From: Nocardioides astragali
Lineage (GTDB): Bacteria > Actinomycetota > Actinomycetes > Propionibacteriales > Nocardioidaceae
Direction: 5' to 3'
Length of the DNA stretch: 64,000 nucleotides
NCBI RefSeq assembly: GCF_024436375.1
Contig: NZ_JAFMZM010000004.1
Span: forward strand, 372,001 to 436,000
Part shown: one piece after another, positions 33,543-41,700 of the stretch
How the letters are laid out: each line of letters starts with the position of its first letter
How positions within the stretch are numbered: position 1 is the first letter of the stretch
Notes under the pieces: model-generated
The model's input: only the letters and a program-made list of their open reading frames with translations
Told to the model about the DNA's origin: nothing
Databases searched by the model: none
Made by a program: the position numbers and the translations under genes

Positions 33543-34355
33543 GTGAAGTTCCCGTTCCGCGGCGCTCCTGGCGCAGCACTCGACCCCGCCCTCGTCGCGC
33601 CCATGTCCACGCCGGCCCGGCCCGAGCTCACCGGCGGTCGCCGCATCGGGGTGCTCGTCCAGCACGGGTTCACCGGCAACCCGGTGTCGATGCGTCCGTG
33701 GGCCGAGGACCTTGCTGCCCGTGGGTACGCCGTCGAGATGCCGTTGCTGCCCGGCCACGGCACCCACTGGCGCGACCTCAACAAGGTCACCTGGGCCGAC
33801 TGGGTGGCGACGGTGGAGGGGGCTTACGAGAAGCTCGCCTCCGAGAACGACCAGGTGGTGGCGGTGGGTCTCTCCATGGGCGGCGCGCTGTGCCTGCGGC
33901 TGGCTGCGGACAAGGGCGACGGACTGGCCGGCGTCTGCGTGGTGAACGCCGCGGTCGACACCCTCCGCAAGGACGTCAAGCTGCTGCCGCTGCTCAAGCT
34001 CGTGGTGCCGGGCTTCCCGGGCATCGCCAACGACATCAAGAAGCCGGGCGCCGACGAGCACGGCTACCCGACCACCCCGCTCAAGGCCGCGGCGTCGATG
34101 TTCGCCGGCTACGCCGACCTACGCCGCGACCTGCCCAAGGTCACCATCCCGGTGCTGTTCTTCCGCTCCGCCGAGGACCACGTCGTCGACATCTCCAGCT
34201 CACGCGCCCTCAACGCCGGCCTGTCGTCCAAGGACTTCGAGGAGCGGGTGCTGGCGGACAGCTACCACGTCGCCACCCTCGACAACGACGCACCGCGGAT
34301 CTTCGCGGAGTCGGCGGAGTTCATCGAGCGGGTCACCCAGCGTCAGCAGGGATAG
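33543..34355 (+). CDS. Alpha/beta hydrolase (esterase/lipase family)
   Basis: A 270-residue hydrolase. GVLVQHGFTGNPVSMRPWAEDLA has the oxyanion His-Gly; GLSMGGALCLRL is the nucleophile elbow with the catalytic Ser; the Asp lies in LFFRSAEDHVVD and the His in DSYHVATLDND. It resembles carboxylesterases and monoacylglycerol lipases of the Est30/YvaK type. The GTG at 33543 has CACACT 7 bases upstream and no Shine-Dalgarno sequence. It precedes a phospholipid acyltransferase gene, so it may act in lipid turnover. Confidence 0.88.
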   Translation: MKFPFRGAPGAALDPALVAPMSTPARPELTGGRRIGVLVQHGFTGNPVSMRPWAEDLAARGYAVEMPLLPGHGTHWRDLNKVTWADWVATVEGAYEKLASENDQVVAVGLSMGGALCLRLAADKGDGLAGVCVVNAAVDTLRKDVKLLPLLKLVVPGFPGIANDIKKPGADEHGYPTTPLKAAASMFAGYADLRRDLPKVTIPVLFFRSAEDHVVDISSSRALNAGLSSKDFEERVLADSYHVATLDNDAPRIFAESAEFIERVTQRQQG

Positions 34356-34358
34356 GGT
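34353..34358 (+). promoter_or_regulatory. -10 box for leaderless plsC-like gene
   Basis: TAGGGT followed by CGGGGC and the GTG at 34365. Its first three bases double as the stop codon of the hydrolase gene. Confidence 0.6.
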
Positions 34359-34364
34359 CGGGGC

Positions 34365-35141
34365 GTGCTCTATTGGTTCCTGAAGTGGATCGCCCTCGGG
34401 CCTGTTCTGCGACTCGTCTTCCGGCCCAAGGCCTACGGGGTGGAGCACGTGCCGGAGGAGGGGCCCGCGATCCTCGCCAGCAACCACCTGTCCTACGCCG
34501 ACTGGCTGTTCATGCCCCTGACGCTGAACCGCCGCGTCACCTTCGTCGCGAAGGCCGAGTACTTCACGACTCCCGGCATCAAGGGCTGGTTCCAGAAGAA
34601 GTTCTTCTCGGGGGCGGGCCAGGTGCCGATCGACCGCTCGGGCGCCAACGCGGCCGAGGGCGCGATGAAGTCGGCGATGAAGATCCTCGCCGAGGGTGAC
34701 CTGTTCGGGATCTATCCCGAAGGCACCCGCTCGCACGACGGCAAGCTCTACCGCGGCAAGACCGGGGTCGCCCGGCTGGCCCTCGAGACCGGCGCCCCGG
34801 TCATCCCGTGCGCCGTCGTCGGCACGGACGTGGTCGCCCCGGCCGGCAAGGTCTACGGCTCGTGGACGCGCCCGACCGTGCGCTTCGGCAAGCCGCTCGA
34901 CTTCTCGCGCTACGCCGGCATGGAGAACGACCGCTACATCCTGCGGTCGATCACCGACGAGATCATGTACGAGATCATGCGCCTGTCCGGCCAGGAGTAC
35001 GTCGACCTCTACGCCAGCAAGGCCAAGGAGCTCGACAAGGAGAAGGCCAAGCAGGCCGCCGCCGAGCAGGCCAAGCAGGCCGCCGCCGAGCAGGCCGAGC
35101 AGGACAAGGCCGGCGACGGGCCGGAGCAGAAGGCGTCCTGA
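34365..35141 (+). CDS. plsC: 1-acyl-sn-glycerol-3-phosphate acyltransferase (PlsC family)
   Basis: A 258-residue membrane-associated acyltransferase for phosphatidic acid synthesis. It begins with a hydrophobic segment (LYWFLKWIALGPVLRLVF), then the HX4D motif in ASNHLSYADWLFM, the substrate loop (GAGQVPIDRSG) and the EGTRS motif in GIYPEGTRSHDG, and PVIPCAVVGTDVV. The last ~35 residues are a Lys/Ala/Gln/Glu repeat (KAKQAAAEQAKQAAAEQ), unusual for PlsC and probably a helical tail. M. tuberculosis Rv2182c is the likely counterpart. Translation is leaderless. Confidence 0.92.
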   Translation: MLYWFLKWIALGPVLRLVFRPKAYGVEHVPEEGPAILASNHLSYADWLFMPLTLNRRVTFVAKAEYFTTPGIKGWFQKKFFSGAGQVPIDRSGANAAEGAMKSAMKILAEGDLFGIYPEGTRSHDGKLYRGKTGVARLALETGAPVIPCAVVGTDVVAPAGKVYGSWTRPTVRFGKPLDFSRYAGMENDRYILRSITDEIMYEIMRLSGQEYVDLYASKAKELDKEKAKQAAAEQAKQAAAEQAEQDKAGDGPEQKAS

Positions 35142-36292
35142 GCGCGCACGCCCACCCCCGGACCGCCGCGCCGCGGACGGACTCCGCGCTCGCCGTCGAG
35201 GACCGGCTCTACTCGGCGCTCGCCATCGTGCGGGTCGTGGTGACCATCAACATGGTCGGGCTCAACGCCTATCGGCGCGACACCTTCCAGCACCCGACGC
35301 TCGGCCTGGCCGTCGTCCTGGCCCTCGTCGCCTGGACGGCGGCCGCGATCTGGCTCTACCACGACCGCGCGAGGCGTACGAGCCTCCTGCTGGTCGCCGA
35401 CCTCGCGATCGCGGTGGCCGCGATGGCCCTGACACCGCTGGTGAAGACCCCCGACTTCAACGCCACGATCCCGGGGTTCTGGGTGATGGGCGCGTTGCTG
35501 GCCTGGGCGATCCACTGGCACTGGAAGGGCGGCCTCGTCGCTGCGATCGCGCTGTCGGTGACGGACCTGCTGCCGCGCTCCGATCTCGACCAGGGCAACT
35601 ACGGCAACGTCTTCCTGGTGCTGATCGGGGGACCGATCGTCGGCTACATGTGCGAGTCGCTGCAGCGGATGGCCCGCGAGCGCGACGCAGCCGAGCGCGC
35701 GGCCGCCGCGGCCGAGGAGCGGACCAGGCTGGCCCGGGCCGTGCACGACGGCGTCCTCCAGGTGCTGACCATGACCCAGCGCCGAGGAGCGGCCGCGGGG
35801 GGCGAGTGGGCGGATCTGGGCAGGCTCGCAGGCGAGCAGGAACGCAGCCTGCGCTCGCTGATCCGGCAGCAGGACACCCTGCCCACCGCGGCCGAGGGAC
35901 GGGTGGACCTCGCCGGGGCACTGGAGGCGATGGCCACCGCCCATCCCGTGCGCGTCGACGTCGCGACGCCGGGAGGCGCACTCCTGGTCGACGCGCATGT
36001 GGCGACAGAGACGGTGGCCGCGGTGCGCGCCTGTCTCGACAACGTGCTCGCCCACGTCGGCCCCGAGGCGAGCGCCTGGGTGCTGGCCCAGGCAGCGCCC
36101 GACGCGATCACCATCTCGGTGCGGGACGACGGACCGGGCATCGCGTCCGGGCGGCTGGAGCAGGCCGAGGCGGAGGGACGCCTGGGTGTCGTGTCCTCGA
36201 TCCGCGGGCGCATCGAGGAGCTCGGTGGCACGGCCACGATGGAGAGCGGGTCGTGGGGCACCGAGTGGGAGCTCACGGTGCCGCTAGCGTGA
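35138..36292 (+). CDS. MacS-like sensor histidine kinase
   Basis: A roughly 384-residue membrane kinase. About five helices (RVVVTINMVGLN, LAVVLALVAWTAAAIWLY, SLLLVADLAIAVAAMALT and others) are followed by a coiled-coil linker, the phospho-acceptor in LARAVHDGVLQVLTMTQ, and a HATPase domain with an N box CLDNVLAHVGPE and a G box SVRDDGPGIASG. No ATG or GTG occurs in frame before the first helix; a CTG at 35138 (overlapping the plsC stop) is the only plausible start. With the LuxR-type regulator at 36848 it matches the actinobacterial MacS/MacR system (described in Streptomyces as affecting morphology and antibiotic production). Confidence 0.82.
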   Translation: MSAHAHPRTAAPRTDSALAVEDRLYSALAIVRVVVTINMVGLNAYRRDTFQHPTLGLAVVLALVAWTAAAIWLYHDRARRTSLLLVADLAIAVAAMALTPLVKTPDFNATIPGFWVMGALLAWAIHWHWKGGLVAAIALSVTDLLPRSDLDQGNYGNVFLVLIGGPIVGYMCESLQRMARERDAAERAAAAAEERTRLARAVHDGVLQVLTMTQRRGAAAGGEWADLGRLAGEQERSLRSLIRQQDTLPTAAEGRVDLAGALEAMATAHPVRVDVATPGGALLVDAHVATETVAAVRACLDNVLAHVGPEASAWVLAQAAPDAITISVRDDGPGIASGRLEQAEAEGRLGVVSSIRGRIEELGGTATMESGSWGTEWELTVPLA

Positions 36293-36296
36293 CCGG

Positions 36297-36812
36297 GTGA
36301 CCATCCACACCAGCCACCCGTTCCTCGAGCCCGAGGGGGACCGCGATCCCGTACGCCGCCTCCGGGGGCGGGTCGGCGGCACCGTCTCGCTGTGGACGGC
36401 CGGCTTCTCGACCGGCGACCGGGCCGGGCTCACGGTGTCGTCGTGGATGGTCGCCGGCGGCGAGCCCGGCCGGGTGCTCGCGCTGCTGGACCCGGACGCC
36501 GACCTGACCGACGTACTCCTGGCCACGGGCCGCGGCGTCGTGCAGCTGCTGGCGTGGGAGGACCGCGACCTTGCCGACGTCTTCGCCGGCGCGCCGGCGC
36601 CCGGCGGCCCGTGGCGGCTGTCGGAGTGGGTGGCGACCGACCACGGACCTCGGCTCGCGCACGCCACGACCTGGGCGTCGGTCAGCGTCGAGTCCGCGGT
36701 CGAGGTCGGCTGGTCGGCCCTGGTCACCTGCGTCCTGGAGGAGGTCGTGGTGGGTGAGGATCCGGCCCCGCTGGTCCATCGGCGCGGTCGCTACCTGCCT
36801 CCGGGCGGGTAG
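36297..36812 (+). CDS. Flavin reductase-like/FMN-binding split barrel protein
   Basis: A 171-residue protein. TVSLWTAGFSTGDRAGLTVSSWMVAGGEPGRVLALLDPDADL shows the split-barrel FMN-binding fold, with the Ser-Ser pair and the A-G-G-E-P pattern typical of flavin reductases and pyridoxamine-phosphate oxidase-like proteins. ATTWASVSVESAVEVGWSALVTCVLEEVVVGEDPAPLVHRRGRY closes the barrel. The GTG at 36297 lies 5 bases after the kinase stop, so it is probably in the same transcript; it sits between kinase and regulator genes, as in other actinobacteria as I recall. Confidence 0.8.
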   Translation: MTIHTSHPFLEPEGDRDPVRRLRGRVGGTVSLWTAGFSTGDRAGLTVSSWMVAGGEPGRVLALLDPDADLTDVLLATGRGVVQLLAWEDRDLADVFAGAPAPGGPWRLSEWVATDHGPRLAHATTWASVSVESAVEVGWSALVTCVLEEVVVGEDPAPLVHRRGRYLPPGG

Positions 36813-36847
36813 CGGTCTAGGCTTCCCTCATCTCTGGGAGGGGAGCC

Positions 36848-37495
36848 ATGGTGCGAGTAATGGTGGTCGACGACCACCCGATGTGGCGGGACGCGGTCGA
36901 GCGCGACCTGCAGGCGGCGGGGCACGACGTGGTGGCGGTCGCGTCCAACGGGCGCGAGGCGATGGCGCGGTTCCCTGCGTCCGCGCCGCAGGTCGTCGTG
37001 CTCGACCTGCAGCTGCCGGACAACACCGGCGTGCAGGTGACGAGCATGATGCTCGAGCACGACCCGACGGCACGCGTGCTGATCCTCTCGGCCAGTGGCG
37101 AGCAGGGCGACGTGCTCGAGGCGATCAAGGCCGGCGCGACGGGCTACCTCGTGAAGTCGGCCTCCAGCGCCGAGCTGGTCGACGCGGTGACCCGGGTCGC
37201 CGAGGGCGAGGCCGTCTTCACGCCCGGTCTGGCCGGGCTGGTCCTCGGCGAGTTCCGTCGGATCGCAGACGGCCCACCCGACGACCCTCGGGACCAGCTC
37301 ACGGAGCGCGAGACCGAGATCCTCAAGATGGTCGCGACCGGCATGAGCTACAAGCAGATCGCCTCGCGACTGGTGCTGTCGCACCGCACCGTGCAGAACC
37401 ACGTCCAGAACACCCTGCGCAAGCTCCAGATGAACAACCGGGTCCAGCTGACGCGATGGGCCATCGAGCACGGTCTCGACACCGAAGGCGAGTGA
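36848..37495 (+). CDS. MacR-like LuxR-family response regulator
   Basis: A 215-residue regulator with a strong Shine-Dalgarno (GGGAGGGGAG). The receiver has VVDDHPMWRDAVERDL, phospho-acceptor Asp in QVVVLDLQLPDNTG, VLILSASGEQ and YLVKSASSA. The C-terminal LuxR HTH is LTERETEILKMVATGMSYKQIASRLVLSHRTVQNHVQNTLRKL. The partner kinase is at 35138-36292. Its stop overlaps the next ATG (TGATG). Confidence 0.92.
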   Translation: MVRVMVVDDHPMWRDAVERDLQAAGHDVVAVASNGREAMARFPASAPQVVVLDLQLPDNTGVQVTSMMLEHDPTARVLILSASGEQGDVLEAIKAGATGYLVKSASSAELVDAVTRVAEGEAVFTPGLAGLVLGEFRRIADGPPDDPRDQLTERETEILKMVATGMSYKQIASRLVLSHRTVQNHVQNTLRKLQMNNRVQLTRWAIEHGLDTEGE

Positions 37496-38397
37496 TGACG
37501 GGGAGTGACCTCGATGCCTACCTTGAGGCCTACCTCGCCCGTCTCGGCCTGACCGACCGCCCGCCGACCACGCTGGCGGGGTTGCGCGAGGTCCACCGGG
37601 CACACGTGGCACGGATCCCCTACGACAACCTGTCGACCATGCTCGGTCGGCCCGACCCGGTCGAGCCCCCCGCAGGCGCCGCCCGAGCGGCGAACGGGGG
37701 ACGGGTGGGCTACTGCTTCCAGCAGAACGGCGCCTTCGAGTGGCTGCTGACCCAGCTCGGGTTCTCGGTCAGCCGGCGACACGGTCACGTCTGGTTCCGT
37801 CCCGACGAGAAGCTCGGCACTGCTCTCAACCACCTCGTGCTCGTCGTCTCCGGCCTCCCGGCCGCCGACAACCCCGGCGGCCACTGGTGGGTCGATGCCG
37901 GCCTGGGGGAGGGCTTCGCGGAGCCGCTGCCCCTGGTGCGGGGCGACCACGTCGTCGAGGGGTGGTCGTTCGGCATCGGCGCCGGCTACGGCGCGCAGGC
38001 AGCGGGCCGGCCCACGGGCCCCGCGGCGTGGACGTACCGCCACCTGCCCGGTGGTGTGCTGCGCGGCATCGTGGTGACCTCGCGCGACCACTCCGCCGCG
38101 GCGATCGCCGACTCCCACCGCGCTCTGAGCGCCGGCGACGACTCGCCGTTCCGGCGCGTCGTGGTGGCCCAGCGCATCGTCGGCCCCGAGCAGCTCACCA
38201 TCCGCGGGCTCGTGCACCAGGTCCTCACCCCGACGACGCGCGACCAGCGCGACCTCACGTCGTACGACGAGTGGCGGGCCGCGCTGGTCGACGACCTGTT
38301 GCTGCCGGTCGACGACGTGACGGACGACGAGTGGTCCTCGCTGTGGGACCGCACCCTGACTGCGCACCGCGCCTGGGACGAGGCAGGGCGACCGTGA
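37495..38397 (+). CDS. Arylamine N-acetyltransferase (NAT)
   Basis: A 300-residue acetyl-CoA-dependent transferase. The catalytic Cys is in GRVGYCFQQNGAFEWLL, the His in VSRRHGHVWFR and the Asp in HWWVDAGLGEGFAEP, in the order Cys-His-Asp of NAT enzymes. The N-terminal YLARLGLTDRPPTTLAGLREVHRAHVARIPYDNLST is the family signature. In mycobacteria NAT is linked to mycolic acid and cholesterol metabolism; the physiological substrate here is unknown. The ATG at 37495 overlaps the stop of the regulator gene. Confidence 0.92.
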   Translation: MTGSDLDAYLEAYLARLGLTDRPPTTLAGLREVHRAHVARIPYDNLSTMLGRPDPVEPPAGAARAANGGRVGYCFQQNGAFEWLLTQLGFSVSRRHGHVWFRPDEKLGTALNHLVLVVSGLPAADNPGGHWWVDAGLGEGFAEPLPLVRGDHVVEGWSFGIGAGYGAQAAGRPTGPAAWTYRHLPGGVLRGIVVTSRDHSAAAIADSHRALSAGDDSPFRRVVVAQRIVGPEQLTIRGLVHQVLTPTTRDQRDLTSYDEWRAALVDDLLLPVDDVTDDEWSSLWDRTLTAHRAWDEAGRP

Positions 38398-38843
38398 CCG
38401 CCTGGCGGCGCGCGACCGCGGACGACGCGGTCGCCCTCCGCGACCTCGAACGAGGTGCCAGCCGTGCCGGCCTCGCGCACGTGTTCGGCGACCTGCCCTA
38501 TCCGGACGACGACGTGCTGGCCCGCTGGGTGCTGCTCCTCGAGGACCCCGAGGTCGTCGTCGAGGTCGTCGACGACCAGGGCCTCGTCGCCCTGACCGCT
38601 CACGACGGATCCAGCCTGCGCCACCTCGCCGTGCGACCGGACCATTGGGGCTCGGGGCTGGGGCGGGAGGGCTTCGCGCGGGCCGAGGCGGCCGGGGCGC
38701 GCCGACTGTGGGTGCTGGCCGACAACACCCGCGCGCGAGGCCTCTACGAGTCGCTCGGCTGGACGCCGAGCGGCGAGAGCCAGGAGTGTCCCTGGCCGCC
38801 ACATCCGACCGAGCTCGAGTACGCCGCCCCCGCGGCTCCCTAG
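38394..38843 (+). CDS. GNAT-family N-acetyltransferase
   Basis: A 149-residue acetyltransferase. ATADDAVALRDLERGASRAG at the start, VALTAHDGSSLRHLAVRPDHWGSGLGREGFARAE with the Q/R-x-x-G-x-G/A acetyl-CoA loop (motif A), and LWVLADNTRARGLYESLGWTPSG (motif B) define the family. The GTG overlaps the NAT stop by 4 bases (GTGA), so the two acetyltransferases are translationally coupled. The substrate is unknown. Confidence 0.85.
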   Translation: MTAWRRATADDAVALRDLERGASRAGLAHVFGDLPYPDDDVLARWVLLLEDPEVVVEVVDDQGLVALTAHDGSSLRHLAVRPDHWGSGLGREGFARAEAAGARRLWVLADNTRARGLYESLGWTPSGESQECPWPPHPTELEYAAPAAP

Positions 38844-38846
38844 GAT
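38841..38846 (+). promoter_or_regulatory. -10 box for leaderless coiled-coil protein gene
   Basis: TAGGAT followed by CACTCC and the ATG at 38853; its TAG is also the stop codon of the GNAT gene. Confidence 0.6.
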
Positions 38847-38852
38847 CACTCC

Positions 38853-39758
38853 ATGTCCGCATCGTCCGACCCGATCCTGGAGATCGCCGACGACCTCTAT
38901 GCGCTGCCGCTCGCCGACTTCACGCCCGCGCGCGACGCGCTGGTCAAGGAGCACAAGGCTGACAAGGACCTGGCCTCCTCGATCAAGGCGCTGCGAAAGC
39001 CCTCCGTCGCGGCGTGGGTCGTCAATTTGCTCGTGCGACGCGATCCCGACCAGGTCGACCAGCTGCTCGCCGTCGGGGCTGCCCTCCGCGACGCTCAGGA
39101 GAACCTCGACGCGACCCAGTTGCGCGAGTTCACCAAGCAGCGCCGCCAGCTCACTGCCTCGGTGACGACTGCCGCCCGCCGGATGGCGCGCGAGGAGGGC
39201 CTCAAGACCACGCAGGCGGTCGCCGACCAGGTCGAGGCCACCCTGACCGCGGCGATGCTCGAGCCGGACGCGGGCAGGGCGGTGCGCAGTGGCCTGCTGG
39301 TGACGTCACTGGAGGCCACCGGCCTGGGCGACCTGGACCTCGGCGGGGCAGTGGCGCTGCCGAAGGCTCTCGGCTTCAGTGCCAAGGCCCGCCCCGCGGC
39401 GGCACCGGACCCGACCCAGCGGCCCCAGCTGCATGTCGTACCCGACCCGGATGCGGACGCCAAGGCGCGGGCGGCCGCGGACGAAAGGATCGCCGAGGCC
39501 CGCGGCGTGCTGACGGAGGCCGAGAAGGAGCACCGCTCGGCGCGACGGGCCGTGGAGAAGCTCCAGGCCCGGACCCTGCAGCTGCAGGCGGAGATCGCCG
39601 AGCTCCGCAGCCAGATCGCTGCCCTGGAGGAAGAGGTCGAGGAGGTCGACGACGAGCTGGGCGAGGCCGAGGCGGTGCAGGCCGAGGCCGAGGACGCCGT
39701 CGAGGAGGCCAAGGCCGAGGTTGAGGCGGCCCGCGCCGCGCGTGGCCGGTTGCCCTGA
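38853..39758 (+). CDS. Coiled-coil hypothetical protein
   Basis: A 301-residue soluble protein. The N-terminal half (LEIADDLYALPLADFTPARDALVKEHKADKDLASSIKALRKPSVAAWVVNLL) is helical with a conserved K-A-D-K / KPS-x-A-AW block known from actinobacterial hypotheticals; the C-terminal ~110 residues are a strong coiled coil rich in Glu and Ala (EAEKEHRSARRAVEKLQARTLQLQAEIAELR). A linker (AAAPDPTQRPQLHVVPDPDADAK) separates them. No function is known to me. Leaderless. Confidence 0.75.
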   Translation: MSASSDPILEIADDLYALPLADFTPARDALVKEHKADKDLASSIKALRKPSVAAWVVNLLVRRDPDQVDQLLAVGAALRDAQENLDATQLREFTKQRRQLTASVTTAARRMAREEGLKTTQAVADQVEATLTAAMLEPDAGRAVRSGLLVTSLEATGLGDLDLGGAVALPKALGFSAKARPAAAPDPTQRPQLHVVPDPDADAKARAAADERIAEARGVLTEAEKEHRSARRAVEKLQARTLQLQAEIAELRSQIAALEEEVEEVDDELGEAEAVQAEAEDAVEEAKAEVEAARAARGRLP

Positions 39759-39796
39759 GCTCTGGACTGGAGGCGTTCCCAGTGTCCGCCTACGAC

Positions 39797-40714
39797 TCAG
39801 CGACCGCCTGGCAACGAGGTGGCACGTAGCTGGCTGTCGATGTCGTCGACGGTCCTTCTCAGGCCCACGAGGAAAGGCGTGCGGGCAAGGCGGTCGATCT
39901 CTGGCCAGACCTCGGACCTGACCCGCAAGTCCCGGACCTGAGCCGTCCTCGAGCTGGGTGTGGTCAGCAGTGGACGCCTCCGGAAGGCGCGAGTCGACTC
40001 GCCGATGATGGCGCCCACCGAGCGCGACTGTCCGGAGGCGACGATCTTCGTGACGACCGCTCCTGCTGGCTCAGCCGCCACCCGGGACAGGCATGCACAG
40101 ACCACTTCTGCTGCATCGGTGACGAACACGTAGTCACGCAGGCTGTCCAACGAGACGTGGATGCCCAACGGCTGTCGATTCAGGTGCGTCAGGCACAGCT
40201 GGGACACCAGCCCTTGGGGTTTCCGCAGGTTCTGCCCCGGGCCGTAGATGTTCGCGATCCGCCCGAGGCACACCCTGGTGCCTGCGGCGCTCATCGGGGA
40301 GACCGCAGCCTCGATCCTGAGCTTGGCGTGCCCGTACGCATTCACGGCAACGGCGGCCGACGCCTCTGTGTATGGCGGCTCATCGGGGGATCCGGCGTAG
40401 GCGCCCCCCGCTGAAGAGGCGATGAACGCGGCGGCAGGCGGACGAGGCATGCGCCGGATGAATTCCGCGAAGCACTCCACCTCGGCGTCCAGATCCGCAG
40501 CGCTGCTGCCTATGACGCCAGCACCGGCGCACCAGGCAAGTCGCCACATCGGCGTGTCCTGCGCTGCACCCTCCGCCGCTTCGAGCAAGGCTTGCACCGC
40601 GTCCTCATGACTTCCCCACGGGACGGACACTGTACGCACCGACTCGCCTCGAGAGTCGAGGGCGGCCTCGACTCCGCGCCCAAGAAGTCCTCTCCCGACC
40701 AGCAGGGTGGTCAT
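39797..40714 (-). CDS. NAD-dependent epimerase/dehydratase family protein
   Basis: A 305-residue extended SDR enzyme. The N-terminal Rossmann motif is TTLLVGRGLLGRGVEAAL (GxxGxxG-like). The catalytic Ser lies in AAAFIASSAGGAYAGS, and the Tyr-x3-Lys in VNAYGHAKLRIE; LGRIANIYGPGQNLRKPQGLVSQL and RDYVFVTDAAEVVCACL are typical of sugar epimerases. It ends a three-gene coupled operon (methyltransferase, glycosyltransferase, epimerase); its ATG overlaps the glycosyltransferase stop by 4 bases. A nucleotide-sugar or lipid-linked sugar substrate is likely. Confidence 0.85.
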   Translation of the reverse strand: MTTLLVGRGLLGRGVEAALDSRGESVRTVSVPWGSHEDAVQALLEAAEGAAQDTPMWRLAWCAGAGVIGSSAADLDAEVECFAEFIRRMPRPPAAAFIASSAGGAYAGSPDEPPYTEASAAVAVNAYGHAKLRIEAAVSPMSAAGTRVCLGRIANIYGPGQNLRKPQGLVSQLCLTHLNRQPLGIHVSLDSLRDYVFVTDAAEVVCACLSRVAAEPAGAVVTKIVASGQSRSVGAIIGESTRAFRRRPLLTTPSSRTAQVRDLRVRSEVWPEIDRLARTPFLVGLRRTVDDIDSQLRATSLPGGR

Positions 40715-41700
40715 TGCTGGTCGCTGACTTCCCGACCCAACGGCCCCTGCCCCCGATCGGCCACCATCAGGTAGAGCGGCTTGCCGAGCGCCATGTTCAC
40801 CGCAACCCCGACGTACTCCGCGACGATGCCCACCGCAAAGAGGATGATCCCCAACCCGATCAGCGCGACGACCATGACGGATGTCCAACCGGCGACGGGG
40901 ATCTCCCCGAAGATCCGGAGCCCGATGATCACCACGGCGAAGGAGAAGCCCAGCATCGCGAACAGCACGCCGACGACGCTGACGACCCGTAGCAGCCGCG
41001 TACCTCCCGTGAGGACCATCCGACGGTAGTGCGACAGCAGCGATCGGAGTCCGTAGCCCGACGGACGCACCTCGGTCGCAAGCGTGACGGGGCAGGTGGC
41101 CACACGACGCGAGACCCAGCTCAGGGCGACGTCGAGGTAGACCCCCGAACCGGCGTACGCGGCCACGCTTCGAGCGATCTCACCCAGGACGAGGCGAAAG
41201 CTGCTGAACCGGGGCGCATCGCTGTTGGCCGTCATCCAGCGGAGTGATCGCTTCGCCATACGTGACGCGAGGTTGCGCATGCTGCCGTGCGGTGGAGCGT
41301 TCACCGGTTCGCCGTAGACCACGTCGGCCTGCGCGGACAACGCGACGTCCAGCATCTTGGCGACGTCAGACGGATCGTGCTGGCTGTCTTCGTCCAGTGT
41401 CAGTACCCAGTCGCCGCCCGACGACGACATACCGGCCAGCGTAGCTGCATGCTGCCCGAAGTTTCGGCTCAGCCACACCGGCCTGACCCAGTCGTGCTTC
41501 TCGGCCAGAGCGCGGATGACCTCGTCCGATCGATCTGGCCCACAGTCGTGGACGAGGACCAGCTCGGCCACTCTCATTCGTCGGCCCCCGGGCGTCTCCA
41601 GCTCGTGGATCATGGGGGCGATGGCATCGACGAGCTGGTCCAGGCACGTCTCCCCACGGTAGACAGGCACCACGACGGACAGGGTGTGAACGTCGCTCAT
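40711..41700 (-). CDS. GT2 glycosyltransferase with two C-terminal helices (DPM/GtrB-like)
   Basis: A 329-residue enzyme. The N-terminal GT-A domain has LSVVVPVYRGETCLDQLVDAI, LVLVHDCGPDRSDEVIRAL, WLSRNFGQHAATLAGMSSSGGDWVLTLDEDSQHDPSDVAKMLD with the DxD-like D-E-D, and two hydrophobic helices at the C-terminus (VVSVVGVLFAMLGFSFAVVIIGLRIFG and VMVVALIGLGIILFAVGIVAEYVG). This is the arrangement of polyprenyl-phosphate glycosyltransferases such as GtrB and dolichol-phosphate mannose synthase. The His-Asp-x-x-D (SQHDPSD) box is present. It should load a sugar on a lipid carrier for surface glycan synthesis. Confidence 0.9.
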   Translation of the reverse strand: MSDVHTLSVVVPVYRGETCLDQLVDAIAPMIHELETPGGRRMRVAELVLVHDCGPDRSDEVIRALAEKHDWVRPVWLSRNFGQHAATLAGMSSSGGDWVLTLDEDSQHDPSDVAKMLDVALSAQADVVYGEPVNAPPHGSMRNLASRMAKRSLRWMTANSDAPRFSSFRLVLGEIARSVAAYAGSGVYLDVALSWVSRRVATCPVTLATEVRPSGYGLRSLLSHYRRMVLTGGTRLLRVVSVVGVLFAMLGFSFAVVIIGLRIFGEIPVAGWTSVMVVALIGLGIILFAVGIVAEYVGVAVNMALGKPLYLMVADRGQGPLGREVSDQQ

